64,000 nucleotides of DNA, taken from positions 186,001 through 250,000 of the forward strand of contig JADJXO010000002.1 of assembly GCA_016715825.1 (NCBI GenBank), given 5' to 3'. Origin of the DNA: Nitrospira sp. Its GTDB lineage: Bacteria; Nitrospirota; Nitrospiria; Nitrospirales; Nitrospiraceae. Below, piece by piece: positions 25,322 through 35,656 of this stretch (the first letter of the stretch is position 1; the number at the start of each line of letters is the position of its first letter). The notes beneath the pieces are model-generated. The model was not told where the DNA came from. It did no database searches and worked only from the letters and a program-made list of their open reading frames with translations. Made by a program: the position numbers and the translations under genes.

Positions 25322-26782
25322 ATGTCGCAGCCATTGATCACTCCCCGTCGTGCCAAGTCCACGAAGCCGACAAAGATCCATCATTCGACGACCACCATCG
25401 GCTTTGTGAATCTCGGCTGTTCAAAGAACCAGGTAGATTCTGAAATTATGCTGGGCGCACTTGTCACGGAAGGCTTCCGGCTCACCGACGATCCTCAACA
25501 AGCAGAAGTCGTCATCGTCAATACCTGTGGCTTCATTGAAGAAGCGAAACAGGAATCCATCAACACGATTCTCGAACACGGTCATCTAAAGAAAGCCGGG
25601 ACTTGTCGCGTTCTGATAGCCGCCGGCTGCTTGGCTCAGCGCTATCAAGGAGACTTGCTGAAGGAACTGCCTGAATTGGATGCGGTGGTAGGCACCGGCG
25701 AGTTCGGCAAGATTGCCGAGATTTGTCGAGACCTCCTATCTCCAAAGAAACGGCATCGCCGGCTCTGGATGAGCCAACCACCCTATCTCTATGACGAATT
25801 AGCACCACGTGTGAGACTTGGGACGCCACACAGCACCTATGTCAAGATCGCGGAAGGGTGCAATCGCAACTGTGCCTTCTGTGCGATTCCACTGATGCGA
25901 GGCAAACAGCGCAGCCGACCGGTCCAATCCATCGTGGCAGAAGCACAACAGTTGGCACGCGAAGGAGTGAAGGAGATCAACCTTATCTCCCAGGATACGA
26001 TCAACTATGGAGTCGATCTGGGTCTTCGCCAAGGCCTGGTTCAGCTCCTCCGTGACCTTGTAAAGGTAGAGGGCCTACAGTGGATCCGCCCATTCTACCT
26101 CTATCCTCAGCAAGTCACGGATGATTTGCTCGATTTGTACGCCGGTGAAGAAAAGATCACCAAGTATATGGATATGCCTCTGCAGCACATCAATGATCGC
26201 ATGCTCAAACGTATGCATCGGCTCGGTGATCGCAGGGCGATTGAGTCGCTGGTTGAGCGGATCCGTGCGCGCATTCCGGACGTGTTCTTCCGCACCGCGT
26301 TCATTGTCGGGTTTCCTGGAGAAACCGAGGCCGCCTTCGGCGAACTGTATTCGTATGTGGAACAGGCGCAATTCGATCGGGTCGGGGTGTTTCTCTACTC
26401 CGATGAAGAAGGGACCTCCGCGGTCGACTTCGGTGACAAAATCGAGCAAGACGTCATGGATGAGCGTCGGAATGTCATCCTCTCAATGCAGGAATCGATT
26501 GCCACCGCCAAGGGAAGAGCCAAAATCGGCTCTATCCTTGACGTGCTCGTCGACGGCCGCTCCGAAGAAACCGAGCATGTCCTAGAAGGACGGCACGAGG
26601 GCCTCGCTCCCGAGATCGATGGGGTTGTCTACATCGATGAAGGGGCGACTGACATCGCGACGCAGTCCGCATCGGACCCTACGGTTTCCCATCCCACGGC
26701 CGGATCCTTCTGCAAGATCGAGATCACCGATGCCGCAGCGTTCGACCTTGTGGGACGCCTTGTGCCCACACCGAACGGATGA
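25322..26782 (+). CDS. rimO: Ribosomal protein S12 methylthiotransferase RimO
   Basis: RimO is a radical-SAM enzyme that adds a methylthio group to an aspartate of ribosomal protein S12. The N-terminal UPF0004 domain has the three cluster-binding cysteines in VNLGCSKNQVDSE, VNTCGFIEEAKQE and AAGCLAQRY. The radical-SAM motif is GCNRNCAFCAIP (CxxxCxxC). The TRAM-type RNA/protein-binding domain is at the end. At 486 residues it is slightly long because of a 25-residue basic start and an insert near residue 445; a later start is possible. The SKNQVDSE signature separates it from MiaB. Confidence 0.93.
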   Translation: MSQPLITPRRAKSTKPTKIHHSTTTIGFVNLGCSKNQVDSEIMLGALVTEGFRLTDDPQQAEVVIVNTCGFIEEAKQESINTILEHGHLKKAGTCRVLIAAGCLAQRYQGDLLKELPELDAVVGTGEFGKIAEICRDLLSPKKRHRRLWMSQPPYLYDELAPRVRLGTPHSTYVKIAEGCNRNCAFCAIPLMRGKQRSRPVQSIVAEAQQLAREGVKEINLISQDTINYGVDLGLRQGLVQLLRDLVKVEGLQWIRPFYLYPQQVTDDLLDLYAGEEKITKYMDMPLQHINDRMLKRMHRLGDRRAIESLVERIRARIPDVFFRTAFIVGFPGETEAAFGELYSYVEQAQFDRVGVFLYSDEEGTSAVDFGDKIEQDVMDERRNVILSMQESIATAKGRAKIGSILDVLVDGRSEETEHVLEGRHEGLAPEIDGVVYIDEGATDIATQSASDPTVSHPTAGSFCKIEITDAAAFDLVGRLVPTPNG

Positions 26783-26839
26783 GTGCCGCGTTGTACTTCG
26801 CGACGTGTCCGACAACCATCCTCACAGAGGGAAAGTCCG

Positions 26840-27706
26840 ATGACCCTACGTAAGAAGGATTCGATTATCCTCCTCATCCAGTGCAAGGACCGTTCAGGCA
26901 TTGTCGCACGAGCGTCTGGGTTCATCCACGACTTCGGCGGCAACATTCTTGACTCCGACCATCACACGGACGAGGAAACAAACGATTTCCTCATGCGGAT
27001 GGAATTTTCAACCGAGGGCTTCCAGATCCCTCCTGAGGACATCCCGTCGGCCTTTCAGGCTATCGCCAACGTGTACGACATGCGCTATGAGGTACATCCT
27101 TGTAGCCGACGAACCCGTGTGGGAATGCTGGTATCCAAGCAAGACCATTGTCTGGCCGATTTACTACAACGCCATCGCCGAGATGAATTGCATATCGACA
27201 TTCCTGTCATCATTTCGAATCATGACACCTGCGCGAGTTGGGCCGAGCTTTTCAAGATTCCCTTCACCGTCTATCCGGTGACCAAGGAGACTAAACCGCA
27301 ACAAGAGCAACAGGTCTTGGCCCTGCTGAAAGAGCATCGCGTGGAACTTGTCGTGATGGCTCGCTATATGCAAATTCTTTCAGGGGACTTTCTGGCTCAG
27401 GTCGGCTGTCCGGTCATCAATATCCATCATTCATTTTTGCCGGCCTTCATTGGCGCCAATCCATACCGACAGGCCTACGAGCGGGGCGTGAAAATCATTG
27501 GCGCGACGGCGCACTACGCAACCCAAGATCTCGACGAGGGGCCGATCATCGAGCAGGATGTCATCCGCGTAGGGCACCGGGACACGGTGGAAGATCTTGT
27601 GCGGAAAGGACGAGACCTTGAGGAAGTTGTGCTCGCGAGGGCTGTTCGCCGCCACATCGAACGGCGTATCCTCATATACGGGAGAAAGACTGTGGTGTTC
27701 GATTGA
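26840..27706 (+). CDS. purU: Formyltetrahydrofolate deformylase
   Basis: PurU hydrolyses 10-formyltetrahydrofolate to formate and tetrahydrofolate, balancing one-carbon pools. The N-terminal ACT domain (LLIQCKDRSGIVARASGFIH) would sense an effector such as methionine or glycine. The catalytic formyltransferase-type domain has ISNHDTCASWAE, MARYMQILSGDF, NIHHSFLPAFIGANPY and GATAHYATQDLDEGPIIEQ. I chose ATG 26840, preceded by GAGGGAAAG, giving 288 residues; the frame is open further upstream without conserved sequence. The glycine cleavage gene gcvP, also a one-carbon gene, lies 5 kb away. Confidence 0.95.
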   Translation: MTLRKKDSIILLIQCKDRSGIVARASGFIHDFGGNILDSDHHTDEETNDFLMRMEFSTEGFQIPPEDIPSAFQAIANVYDMRYEVHPCSRRTRVGMLVSKQDHCLADLLQRHRRDELHIDIPVIISNHDTCASWAELFKIPFTVYPVTKETKPQQEQQVLALLKEHRVELVVMARYMQILSGDFLAQVGCPVINIHHSFLPAFIGANPYRQAYERGVKIIGATAHYATQDLDEGPIIEQDVIRVGHRDTVEDLVRKGRDLEEVVLARAVRRHIERRILIYGRKTVVFD

Positions 27707-27791
27707 CCCGCTTGTCAAGAATCGAACCGAAGCCACGGCACAAGTAGCAGGTTGTTTCCTGCTGCTCATGCCGCAACTCAGATCTCGCGCG

Positions 27792-29279
27792 CTACACTTT
27801 GACGGAAAGAAATAGGGCACTCCCGCGCCAGCTGATCAACATCAAGACATTGGCTCCCGTCCTTAGATCCGATGAAGCCTTCTTGAAATCCTGCACCGAC
27901 TTGATGGGTCGCCGATTCATTTCCTGAATGACATCACCCGTGAGCAGGCCAGCCTTTTCGGCTTCGCTACCAGGTTTCACATTCGTCACAACCACCCCCC
28001 GTTTTCCATCGAATCCAAGAACTCTGGCGGTGTCCTGATTGAGATCCTCAAGCTCAATACCGGAGAAGGCATGGTCACCTTCTGACTTTCCCATTTTGGC
28101 GATCTTCGAATTATCCGGCTGCTCACTGACCCGGACCGCCATGTCATGCTCGCGACCATCACGAATCACCCGCACCTGTACCTTCGTTCCGACAGGCGTC
28201 CTGGCGACCATTCGCTGCAAGGCCACGCCGTCCTCGACTGTGAGGCCGTTATACTCGATGATCACGTCGCCCTGTTTTAGTCCTGCCTGGGCCGCCGGGC
28301 TGTCAGGTTTCACGTCGCTGATCAACGCACCCCTAGAATCTTTGACCGCAAACGACATGGCGAGGTCCTGATTGAGATCCTGAATGCCGATCCCGACGTA
28401 TCCTCGAACGACCTTTCCCATGGTGATCAGACTCTCGTAAATCGGCCTTGCCATCGTCGCTGACACGGCAAATCCGACGCCCTGATAGCCCCCGGTCCGT
28501 GAGAAGATTGCAGTATTAATGCCGACAAGCTCGCCGTTGGTATTGACCAACGCCCCGCCGGAGTTCCCAGGGTTGATGGCTGCATCGGTCTGAATAAAAT
28601 CCTCATACTGCGTAATGCCCATATGGCCACGGCCGACGGCACTCACGATCCCCAGCGTCACGGTTGAATTCAACCCGAAGGGATTGCCCACAGCCAAGAC
28701 GTATTCCCCGACTTGTAGCTTCGTGGCATCCCCCCACGCGACCGCCGGAAGTTCCTTCGCATTGATCTCGATGACGGCGAGGTCACTCTTCGGATCAATT
28801 CCGACGATCTTCCCCTTGAATTCCCGCTTGTCTGTAAGGGTGACCGTCACGTCACGAGCCCCGTCGATCACATGGTTGTTCGTCAGGATCACACCGTCCG
28901 GCGAGACGATGACACCCGAACCTTGACCTCTCCGTGACCCGCGAGGCTCCCGTGGGCGTTCGGGTCCACGACGTCGAGGGTTAAATGGCTGCCCGAAGAA
29001 TTCTTCTAGCCCGTCACGTAAATCCTCCTGACCGGATCCCGGACCAGAGACCCGTTCCGTGATGACTGTGGTGATATTAACCACCGCTGGAGTGACCCGC
29101 TTGGCGACCTCAGTGAAACCGTTTGCCGGAGTCGTACGCGTAGCATCGACAACATTCGCACTTTGAGGACTGGATGCCTGGGACAGGTTCAGCCAATACC
29201 CACCCCAACCCACGACACCGCTGATGAGAGCGATCCCGATGATAAAACCTATCCTTCTTTTTTTGAGATGTGCCGGCAT
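27792..29279 (-). CDS. HtrA/DegP-type periplasmic serine protease
   Basis: This is a Do-like protease and chaperone of the cell envelope. A short basic start and a hydrophobic segment (residues 10-28) form a membrane anchor or signal. The trypsin-like domain contains the triad His in LTNNHVIDGA, Asp in DPKSDLAVIE and Ser in NPGNSGGALV. Two PDZ domains follow (about residues 290-385 and 400-490). An Arg/Pro-rich loop at about 85-115 is the LA loop region. It is the last gene of a minus-strand group after a two-component system, suggesting envelope-stress control. At 495 residues the length is normal. Confidence 0.93.
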   Translation of the reverse strand: MPAHLKKRRIGFIIGIALISGVVGWGGYWLNLSQASSPQSANVVDATRTTPANGFTEVAKRVTPAVVNITTVITERVSGPGSGQEDLRDGLEEFFGQPFNPRRRGPERPREPRGSRRGQGSGVIVSPDGVILTNNHVIDGARDVTVTLTDKREFKGKIVGIDPKSDLAVIEINAKELPAVAWGDATKLQVGEYVLAVGNPFGLNSTVTLGIVSAVGRGHMGITQYEDFIQTDAAINPGNSGGALVNTNGELVGINTAIFSRTGGYQGVGFAVSATMARPIYESLITMGKVVRGYVGIGIQDLNQDLAMSFAVKDSRGALISDVKPDSPAAQAGLKQGDVIIEYNGLTVEDGVALQRMVARTPVGTKVQVRVIRDGREHDMAVRVSEQPDNSKIAKMGKSEGDHAFSGIELEDLNQDTARVLGFDGKRGVVVTNVKPGSEAEKAGLLTGDVIQEMNRRPIKSVQDFKKASSDLRTGANVLMLISWRGSALFLSVKV

Positions 29280-29367
29280 AGGTCCTCCTGATCAACTATG
29301 TCATGGTCTGCCAGAAGAAACCTACCAACTAGGGATGAGAGAGGGATTAATCGGGTATTAGAGTTCG

Positions 29368-30771
29368 TTAAGACACGGGGGGAGCCAGCGGAAGGACCAC
29401 GGTGAAGGTAGCGCCTTGCCCGAGCTCACTTTGGACTTCGACCCGGCCTTTGTGCAAATCTGCGATCCATGCGCAGATGGCCAAACCAAGGCCGGTACCC
29501 TTCTTTGTATGGGCTCGAGCGACGTCAGTCCGGAAGAAGCGCTGGAAGATCCGCGTATGGTCTTCTGGAGCGATGCCGATGCCATGGTCCGTGATGGACA
29601 GTCGGGCGTCTTGCCGCTCCCGTAACAGAGAAATCTCCACTTTTCCGCCTGGGTGAGAATACTTCATCGCATTCTCGACGAGGTTGAGCAACAGTTCTCG
29701 CAGGCGCAAGTCGTCACCCTGTACCACGGCGGGGATGATGGTTCCCAGCACGACTTCAATGTTTCGGTCATGTCCGAGCAACCGCGCCTGCCGATGGACG
29801 TCTTCCACGAGCGCCTCCAGCGCGACCGGCAAGGCATCCATCTTCACCTCGCCCATGTCGGCGCGAGAGAGAAACAGCAGCTCATCGACGATGCGGGTCA
29901 TGCGATCGATCTCTTCCAGATTGCTTTCCAGCACTGCTTTATAGTCTTCCAGCGGACGAGGTCGGCGAAGAATCAAATCCGTTTCACCTTTCATGACGGT
30001 CAGGGGAGTCCTCAACTCATGTGACGCATCGCTGGTGAATTGACGAATCTGGCGAAACGACCCATCGAGCCGACCAATCATGTTGTTGAATGTGGCCGCC
30101 AATCGACCGATCTCGTCTTGAGCGGGCGGCATGCCAAGGCGCTGGGTGAGATCGCCCGCCGCAATGCGCTGTGCGGCAAGGGTGATCTCATCAACCGGCC
30201 TCAATGCTCGCCCGGCCAAGAACCACCCGCCTGCCAGAGAGACGGCCAAGGCAATCGGCATCGCAACGACGAGCAGGATCAAAAAGCGATGCAAGGTCTC
30301 TCCGACGGTTTCCATCGAGGTCCCGACCTGCACGATATACAACAGATTGCCCCGATACATGATCGGCACAGAGATGACCCGTAACGGCGGCTCATTGGGG
30401 TACTTGGCCGACTCAAAAATGCTGTGCCCGGAGAAGGCGGTCTCCAACGCCGTTCGGCTGAGCGGAACGTCGTGGTGCTTGATGTTCGGAGAGCTGAGGG
30501 TAATCGTGCCGGAAGGACTAAAAATCTGGAAGAATTTGTCGATTCGTGCCAACTCAGGAAATTGAGAGAGCAATTCCCTTTCGTTGAGGAGAGGGAGAAA
30601 TCCTCGCTCTTCCAGTGAGCGCACCGCGATGGTGGCCGTGTCCTCCAGGGATTCATCGACTGCGTCGCGGAGGCTCCGTGCCGTCATCGCGTACAGCACC
30701 ACGGAGAAGATTATTAAGACCAGGGCGAGAGCGCTCCCGTACCAGAGCGTCAGCCGGACACGCAGCGGCAT
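29368..30771 (-). CDS. Sensor histidine kinase
   Basis: This is a membrane histidine kinase of the EnvZ/CpxA-like type. Transmembrane segments lie near residues 12-30 and 165-190, enclosing a periplasmic sensor loop of about 135 residues. A HAMP domain follows (ALRPVDEITLAAQRIAAGDL). The phosphoacceptor His is in SDASHELRTPLTVMKGE; the ATPase domain has the N box LLLNLVENAMKYS, G1 ITDHGIGIAP and G2 KGTGLGLAIC. The response regulator gene lies 50 bases upstream and an HtrA protease gene about 90 bases downstream. The signal sensed is not known. Confidence 0.93.
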   Translation of the reverse strand: MPLRVRLTLWYGSALALVLIIFSVVLYAMTARSLRDAVDESLEDTATIAVRSLEERGFLPLLNERELLSQFPELARIDKFFQIFSPSGTITLSSPNIKHHDVPLSRTALETAFSGHSIFESAKYPNEPPLRVISVPIMYRGNLLYIVQVGTSMETVGETLHRFLILLVVAMPIALAVSLAGGWFLAGRALRPVDEITLAAQRIAAGDLTQRLGMPPAQDEIGRLAATFNNMIGRLDGSFRQIRQFTSDASHELRTPLTVMKGETDLILRRPRPLEDYKAVLESNLEEIDRMTRIVDELLFLSRADMGEVKMDALPVALEALVEDVHRQARLLGHDRNIEVVLGTIIPAVVQGDDLRLRELLLNLVENAMKYSHPGGKVEISLLRERQDARLSITDHGIGIAPEDHTRIFQRFFRTDVARAHTKKGTGLGLAICAWIADLHKGRVEVQSELGQGATFTVVLPLAPPVS

Positions 30772-30821
30772 AGATCAGCTCCTACTCACTGACGACGCGA
30801 CCGGATCGCCGTGGCCTCGTC

Positions 30822-31493
30822 CTAGTCAGCCTTCAGCATATATCCACTCCCGCGGATAGTATGGATCAATTTCTTGGTCCGCCCTCGGTCGATCTTGTTG
30901 CGGAGATAGTTCACATAGACATCGATGACGTTCGTGAAGGTATCGAAATCCTGGTTCCACACGTGTTCGGAGATCATGGGTCGAGTCAGCACACGTCCCG
31001 TATGACGCATCAAATACTCCAGCAAGGCATACTCTTTGAGCGTGAGCTCGATACGTTGTCCGCCACGCGTGACATCCCGCGTCGCCGGGTTCAGTACCAA
31101 ATCATCGACTTGGAGAATCCCCGGACTTTCCGTCGCACCACGCCGCAACAGCGCCCGTACACGGGCCAGCAGCTCGTCGATGGCAAACGGTTTGGTCAGA
31201 TAATCGTCGGCACCAGCGTCCAGACCCTTGACCCGCTGATCGATCTGAGACTGCGCAGAGAGGATCAACACCGGTGTTTGGATCCGTTCACGACGGAGGT
31301 TCTTCAACACGTCCAACCCGGACATAGACGGCAACATCACGTCGACGACCAAGAGGTCATAGTCGGTCGCCAAGGCCATCTCCAGACCTTTTGCGCCGTC
31401 TTCACTGAGATCGACCGCATAGCTCTCTTCTTCGAGTGCCCGCTTGATAAAACAGCCCACTTTGGTTTCATCTTCGATGACAAGGACCCGCAT
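30822..31493 (-). CDS. OmpR-family response regulator
   Basis: This transcription regulator has a receiver domain with acidic pocket IEDE, phosphoacceptor Asp in LVVDVMLPSMSG and Lys in DYLTKPFAIDE, followed by a winged-helix OmpR-type DNA-binding domain (LTLKEYALLEYLMRHTGRV ... DVYVNYLRNKIDR). The start is ATG 31493 (MRVLVIEDE), preceded by GGGAGTCTGT, rather than the longer frame. It is first in the likely operon with the kinase and the HtrA-type protease. Confidence 0.94.
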   Translation of the reverse strand: MRVLVIEDETKVGCFIKRALEEESYAVDLSEDGAKGLEMALATDYDLLVVDVMLPSMSGLDVLKNLRRERIQTPVLILSAQSQIDQRVKGLDAGADDYLTKPFAIDELLARVRALLRRGATESPGILQVDDLVLNPATRDVTRGGQRIELTLKEYALLEYLMRHTGRVLTRPMISEHVWNQDFDTFTNVIDVYVNYLRNKIDRGRTKKLIHTIRGSGYMLKAD

Positions 31494-31668
31494 ACAGACT
31501 CCCACAGAGGTTGATCAGCCGGTCATTATACCAAATACCAAACCGTGTGATGCGAGTCTCAGCCCATCCGACCGAAGGCAGACAATCGCTGTTGAAATCA
31601 CACCATCAACCGGCAATGACACTCATAGGGAGATACACAGCAGCGGGGATGCACCCCCGAAGGTATGC

Positions 31669-32313
31669 CTAGGTAGAATCGCCCGGGAAGGTTTGTTCTA
31701 ACGACGTAATCATCGGTTTGCCATCGCGAACGTTGACGACCAGTGTCTCCTCGCCCTCCGTCTTGAATTCTCGATTGGCTTGGAGCAGCGTCTCCGTAGA
31801 CTTAAAGGAGACTTTCGCGCTGCGTTCATCTGCGGCCAACGAGACCGACGTATTCGTGCGGGTGAAGTCATTGGCGCTTGGGAAAGCAAAGGCCATGGCC
31901 AATGTTTTCCGATATTCCTCGCGGGTCAACAGGGCCATCTGCTGATGAGAACCTTGCATCATATGAATGGTGATATTGGCATCAGGCGCGATGTGGCGCA
32001 CAACGCTGTCGACATCCTTTTGACGAGTGGCCTCGTCGAGGGCGTTGAGCAATCCATCGATCGCTTCACGGGTCAGCCGCACATCAGGAGGAACGGGTTT
32101 CGCCTGGGAGTTCGTAGGAGTCACCTCGGTCTGGGTGCTGGACGTTCGCGGAGCCAAGAAACGGGTCGGTGACCCTTGGGCTTTAAACATCAGATACCCG
32201 ATACCAGTCATGAGACTGACGGCGAGAACGAAGACGATGGTTTTCCATGTCGAAAAGCCCGCCGAGGAATCCTTCTCTGCTCGTCGATCGTCACTCTGCT
32301 GCATGCTCATCAT
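31669..32313 (-). CDS. Membrane-anchored protein with NTF2/SnoaL-like domain
   Basis: This 214-residue protein has one N-terminal transmembrane helix (about residues 25-43, [20 protein letters not shown]), a Thr/Pro-rich linker and a C-terminal domain of about 120 residues. The domain starts with a helix ([20 protein letters not shown]) followed by [16 protein letters not shown] and ends in strands, a pattern like NTF2/SnoaL folds. The domain would face the periplasm. Function is unknown. It is divergent from gcvP. Confidence 0.65.
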   Translation of the reverse strand: MMSMQQSDDRRAEKDSSAGFSTWKTIVFVLAVSLMTGIGYLMFKAQGSPTRFLAPRTSSTQTEVTPTNSQAKPVPPDVRLTREAIDGLLNALDEATRQKDVDSVVRHIAPDANITIHMMQGSHQQMALLTREEYRKTLAMAFAFPSANDFTRTNTSVSLAADERSAKVSFKSTETLLQANREFKTEGEETLVVNVRDGKPMITSLEQTFPGDST

Positions 32314-32597
32314 GTGATCAATCCTCAGCCTTCATGGGATACCTAACAATAACCGGAATTCCACCAAAAGCAACGAAAGAGCCTGCTTCGGCATGGGGAG
32401 GCCGCGGACAGGAACCGTCTCGTTCCGCACAGCTCCTCGGCACTCAGCAGCCCTCGTACTCACCCTCACCAACGTCTTCAGCAAGAGGCGCTGTTCGGTC
32501 TCTTGGAAATGTCTCGATCCCATGGTACGCTGCTCGGTCGACTGGCCTATTGATTGATACCTATTGTCCCGAATCTAGCGAGAGGGCTGAGGACTCC

Positions 32598-35486
32598 ATG
32601 ACCATCAAAAATTGGTTACAACCGACCGATGACTTTCTCCCCCGACATCTCGGTCCTTCAGAAGCCGACCTTCAAGAAATGCTCGCGACCTTAGGCCTGC
32701 GGAGCCTCGGCACGTTGGCCGACGCGGCGGTTCCCGTTGATATTCGGCTCCCTCAACCCCTCAACATCCCGATAGGTGAGGGCGAGCAGGCCGTCTTAGC
32801 ACGACTAAAAGACATCGCATCCCAGAATAAGGTCTACCGGTCGCTGATCGGCATGGGCTACTACGACTGTGTCACGCCCGGGGTGATCCAGCGCAACATA
32901 CTAGAAAATCCTGCCTGGTATACGCAATACACCCCATACCAGGCCGAGATCTCCCAAGGCCGCTTGGAAGCGCTCGTCAACTTTCAGACGATGGTGGCAG
33001 ACCTTACCGGATTGCCACTGGCCAATGCGTCGCTCTTGGATGAAGCGACCGCTGCAGCGGAAGCGATGGCCATGTGTTACACCATCGCTCGCCATGCCGG
33101 TCAAGATCGGAAAGAGTTTTTCGTATCACACGACTGCCATCCACAGACCTTAGCAGTGTTGCGGACAAGAGCGGAACCGCTGGGAATCCTTCTCACCACC
33201 GGTGCCACGTCGTCGAGTGATTGGCTACGGCCGCAATTTTGCGGCATGTTACTGCAATATCCCACTACCGATGGGTATGTAGGCGACATCAGCGCCTTGG
33301 TGGCACGCGCTCATGAGGCCGGCGTGCTGGTGGTAGTAGCCACCGATCTTCTCGCTCTCACGGTCCTGCGCTCGCCCGGAGAATTCGGGGCTGATATCGC
33401 CGTCGGCTCGACACAACGGTTTGGCGTGCCGATTGGTTTCGGTGGGCCGCACGCGGCGTTTCTGGCCACAAAGGAGGACTACAAACGACAGGTGCCTGGT
33501 CGTCTGGTCGGGGTATCGAAAGATGTGACGGGTAAACCGGCCATCCGCCTCTCGCTTCAAACTCGGGAACAACACATCCGCCGGGAGAAAGCGACGAGCA
33601 ACATCTGTACAGCTCAAGTGCTCCTTGCCGTGATGGCCGGTATGTTCGCGGTCTACCATGGACCGGACGGTCTTCGGCGTATCGCCACGCGTGTGCACGG
33701 CCTCACGTTGCTCTTGGCTGAAGGGCTTCGTCGGCTTGGGTTCGACGTTCTCCCGAAAGTGTTTTTTGATACGATCCGCATTCCTGTTTCCAAGACCCAG
33801 GCGGAACAGATTGTTGGGCGCGCCAATGAACAGAGCTTTAATTTCCGGTCTTATGAAGACGGCTCGATCGGAATTTCACTCGACGAAACCAGTTCAGAGG
33901 ACGAGATTCTTCGCCTGTTACACATATTCGTCGGACACGACCGGCTACCGTTCCGTCTCCCCGAACTCGCGGCAACCATCGATCCTGCCTATCCGCCGTC
34001 GTTGGCCAGAACAAGCCCGTACCTGACGCACGAAGTGTTCCATCGTTATCACTCCGAGCACGAGATGCTCCGCTATCTCCACCGATTGCAAGCCAAGGAC
34101 CTGTCGCTCGTGCACTCCATGATTCCGTTGGGATCCTGCACGATGAAACTCAATGCCACGGCGGAGATGCTGCCCGTAACATGGCCGGAGTTTTCCCGCC
34201 TGCACCCGTTCGCCCCTGTTGAGCAAACGCATGGGTATCGAACCCTCTTCCAACAACTCGAAACGTGGCTCGCTGAGATCGCGGGATTTGCAGCCTTTTC
34301 ACTTCAACCCAACGCAGGCTCTCAAGGTGAATATTCAGGCCTCATGGTCATACGCGCGTACCATCGCTCGAAGGGCGAGGTACACCGAGACGTCTGTTTG
34401 ATTCCTGTGTCGGCCCACGGAACGAATCCCGCCAGTGCCGCCATGGTCGGCATGACCGTCGTCGTCGTGGCCTGTGATCGCCACGGAAATGTGGATGTTG
34501 CCGATCTGGAGGCCAAGGCTGCTCAATATAGAGACCGGCTCTCAGCTCTCATGCTCACCTATCCCTCCACCCACGGAGTGTTTGAGGCCAGTGTGAAGCG
34601 TGTTTGCCAAATCATCCACACCCACGGCGGACAGGTCTATATCGATGGTGCCAATATGAACGCCATGGTCGGCCTCTGCCGTCTCGGCGACATCGGAGCC
34701 GACGTCTGTCATCTCAATCTCCATAAGACATTTTGCATTCCCCATGGAGGCGGAGGCCCCGGCGTTGGGCCGATCGGTGTGGCGCGGCACCTCCTGCCGT
34801 TTCTCCCAGGACATCCTGTCGTCAAGATCAGCGGACCGGAAGCTATTGGTCCCGTGTCGGCTGCTCCATACGGGAGTCCGAGCATTCTGCCGATTTCCTG
34901 GGTCTATATCGCCCTGATGGGTCGCGATGGTTTGACCAAAGCGACGCAGGTAGCAATCCTGAACGCCAACTACATGGCCAAGCGGCTAGAGAAGCATTAC
35001 CCCATCCTCTACCGAGGAGAGTCCGGACTGGTCGCACATGAATTCATTCTGGATCTCCGTGAGTTTAAGGAGACGGCCGGAGTGGAAGCGATGGATGTGG
35101 CCAAGCGATTGATGGACTACGGCTTCCATGCGCCGACCGTGTCGTTCCCCGTCGCTGGAACGCTCATGATCGAGCCAACAGAAAGCGAAGCGAAAAGCGA
35201 GCTCGATCGGTTCTGCGAGGCGCTTATTCTGATCCGTGCCGAGATTCAGGAGATTGTCGACGGACGCCAACCGAGGACGAATAATCTACTCAAGAACGCA
35301 CCGCATACTGCCGCCATCGTGACGGCGACGGAGTGGAATCGCCCCTATGCCCGTGAACAAGCTGCGTTTCCTGCCCCATGGGTGAAACATAGCAAGTTCT
35401 GGCCAAGCGTGAGCCGTATCGATGAGGCCTACGGCGACCGTCATCTCATCTGTAGCTGTCCTCCGATCGAAAGTTACCAGTCCTAG
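32598..35486 (+). CDS. gcvP: Glycine dehydrogenase (P-protein of the glycine cleavage system)
   Basis: This PLP enzyme decarboxylates glycine and transfers the aminomethyl group to the H-protein lipoyl arm. It is the single-chain form of 962 residues, with N-terminal and C-terminal halves fused (split as GcvPA/PB in some bacteria). Start signature [16 protein letters not shown], and the PLP lysine in [19 protein letters not shown] took ATG 32598, preceded by GAGG, because the open frame before it has no conserved sequence. Other gcv genes (T, H, L) are not in the window. It could run in the reverse, carbon-fixing direction in autotrophs, but the sequence cannot show that. Confidence 0.97.
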   Translation: MTIKNWLQPTDDFLPRHLGPSEADLQEMLATLGLRSLGTLADAAVPVDIRLPQPLNIPIGEGEQAVLARLKDIASQNKVYRSLIGMGYYDCVTPGVIQRNILENPAWYTQYTPYQAEISQGRLEALVNFQTMVADLTGLPLANASLLDEATAAAEAMAMCYTIARHAGQDRKEFFVSHDCHPQTLAVLRTRAEPLGILLTTGATSSSDWLRPQFCGMLLQYPTTDGYVGDISALVARAHEAGVLVVVATDLLALTVLRSPGEFGADIAVGSTQRFGVPIGFGGPHAAFLATKEDYKRQVPGRLVGVSKDVTGKPAIRLSLQTREQHIRREKATSNICTAQVLLAVMAGMFAVYHGPDGLRRIATRVHGLTLLLAEGLRRLGFDVLPKVFFDTIRIPVSKTQAEQIVGRANEQSFNFRSYEDGSIGISLDETSSEDEILRLLHIFVGHDRLPFRLPELAATIDPAYPPSLARTSPYLTHEVFHRYHSEHEMLRYLHRLQAKDLSLVHSMIPLGSCTMKLNATAEMLPVTWPEFSRLHPFAPVEQTHGYRTLFQQLETWLAEIAGFAAFSLQPNAGSQGEYSGLMVIRAYHRSKGEVHRDVCLIPVSAHGTNPASAAMVGMTVVVVACDRHGNVDVADLEAKAAQYRDRLSALMLTYPSTHGVFEASVKRVCQIIHTHGGQVYIDGANMNAMVGLCRLGDIGADVCHLNLHKTFCIPHGGGGPGVGPIGVARHLLPFLPGHPVVKISGPEAIGPVSAAPYGSPSILPISWVYIALMGRDGLTKATQVAILNANYMAKRLEKHYPILYRGESGLVAHEFILDLREFKETAGVEAMDVAKRLMDYGFHAPTVSFPVAGTLMIEPTESEAKSELDRFCEALILIRAEIQEIVDGRQPRTNNLLKNAPHTAAIVTATEWNRPYAREQAAFPAPWVKHSKFWPSVSRIDEAYGDRHLICSCPPIESYQS

Positions 35487-35656
35487 CAGGATACGGGAAA
35501 AGTCCGCCAACGGCGTTCGTGGTGAGCTTGTCGAACCATGAACGACCCTCGCCCGATACTACGGAGACCGTTCCTCCTCCGATCCCAGTTCTTCCTTGCC
35601 TGAGTTTTATACCAAGCAGTACAGTACCCTAGACCGATTTCGAAGGAGGAGATGGT

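Noticed and set aside
32247..32597. 117-codon in-frame extension before gcvP.
   Set aside because: It overlaps the divergent gene and has no P-protein similarity; ATG 32598 gives the conserved start.
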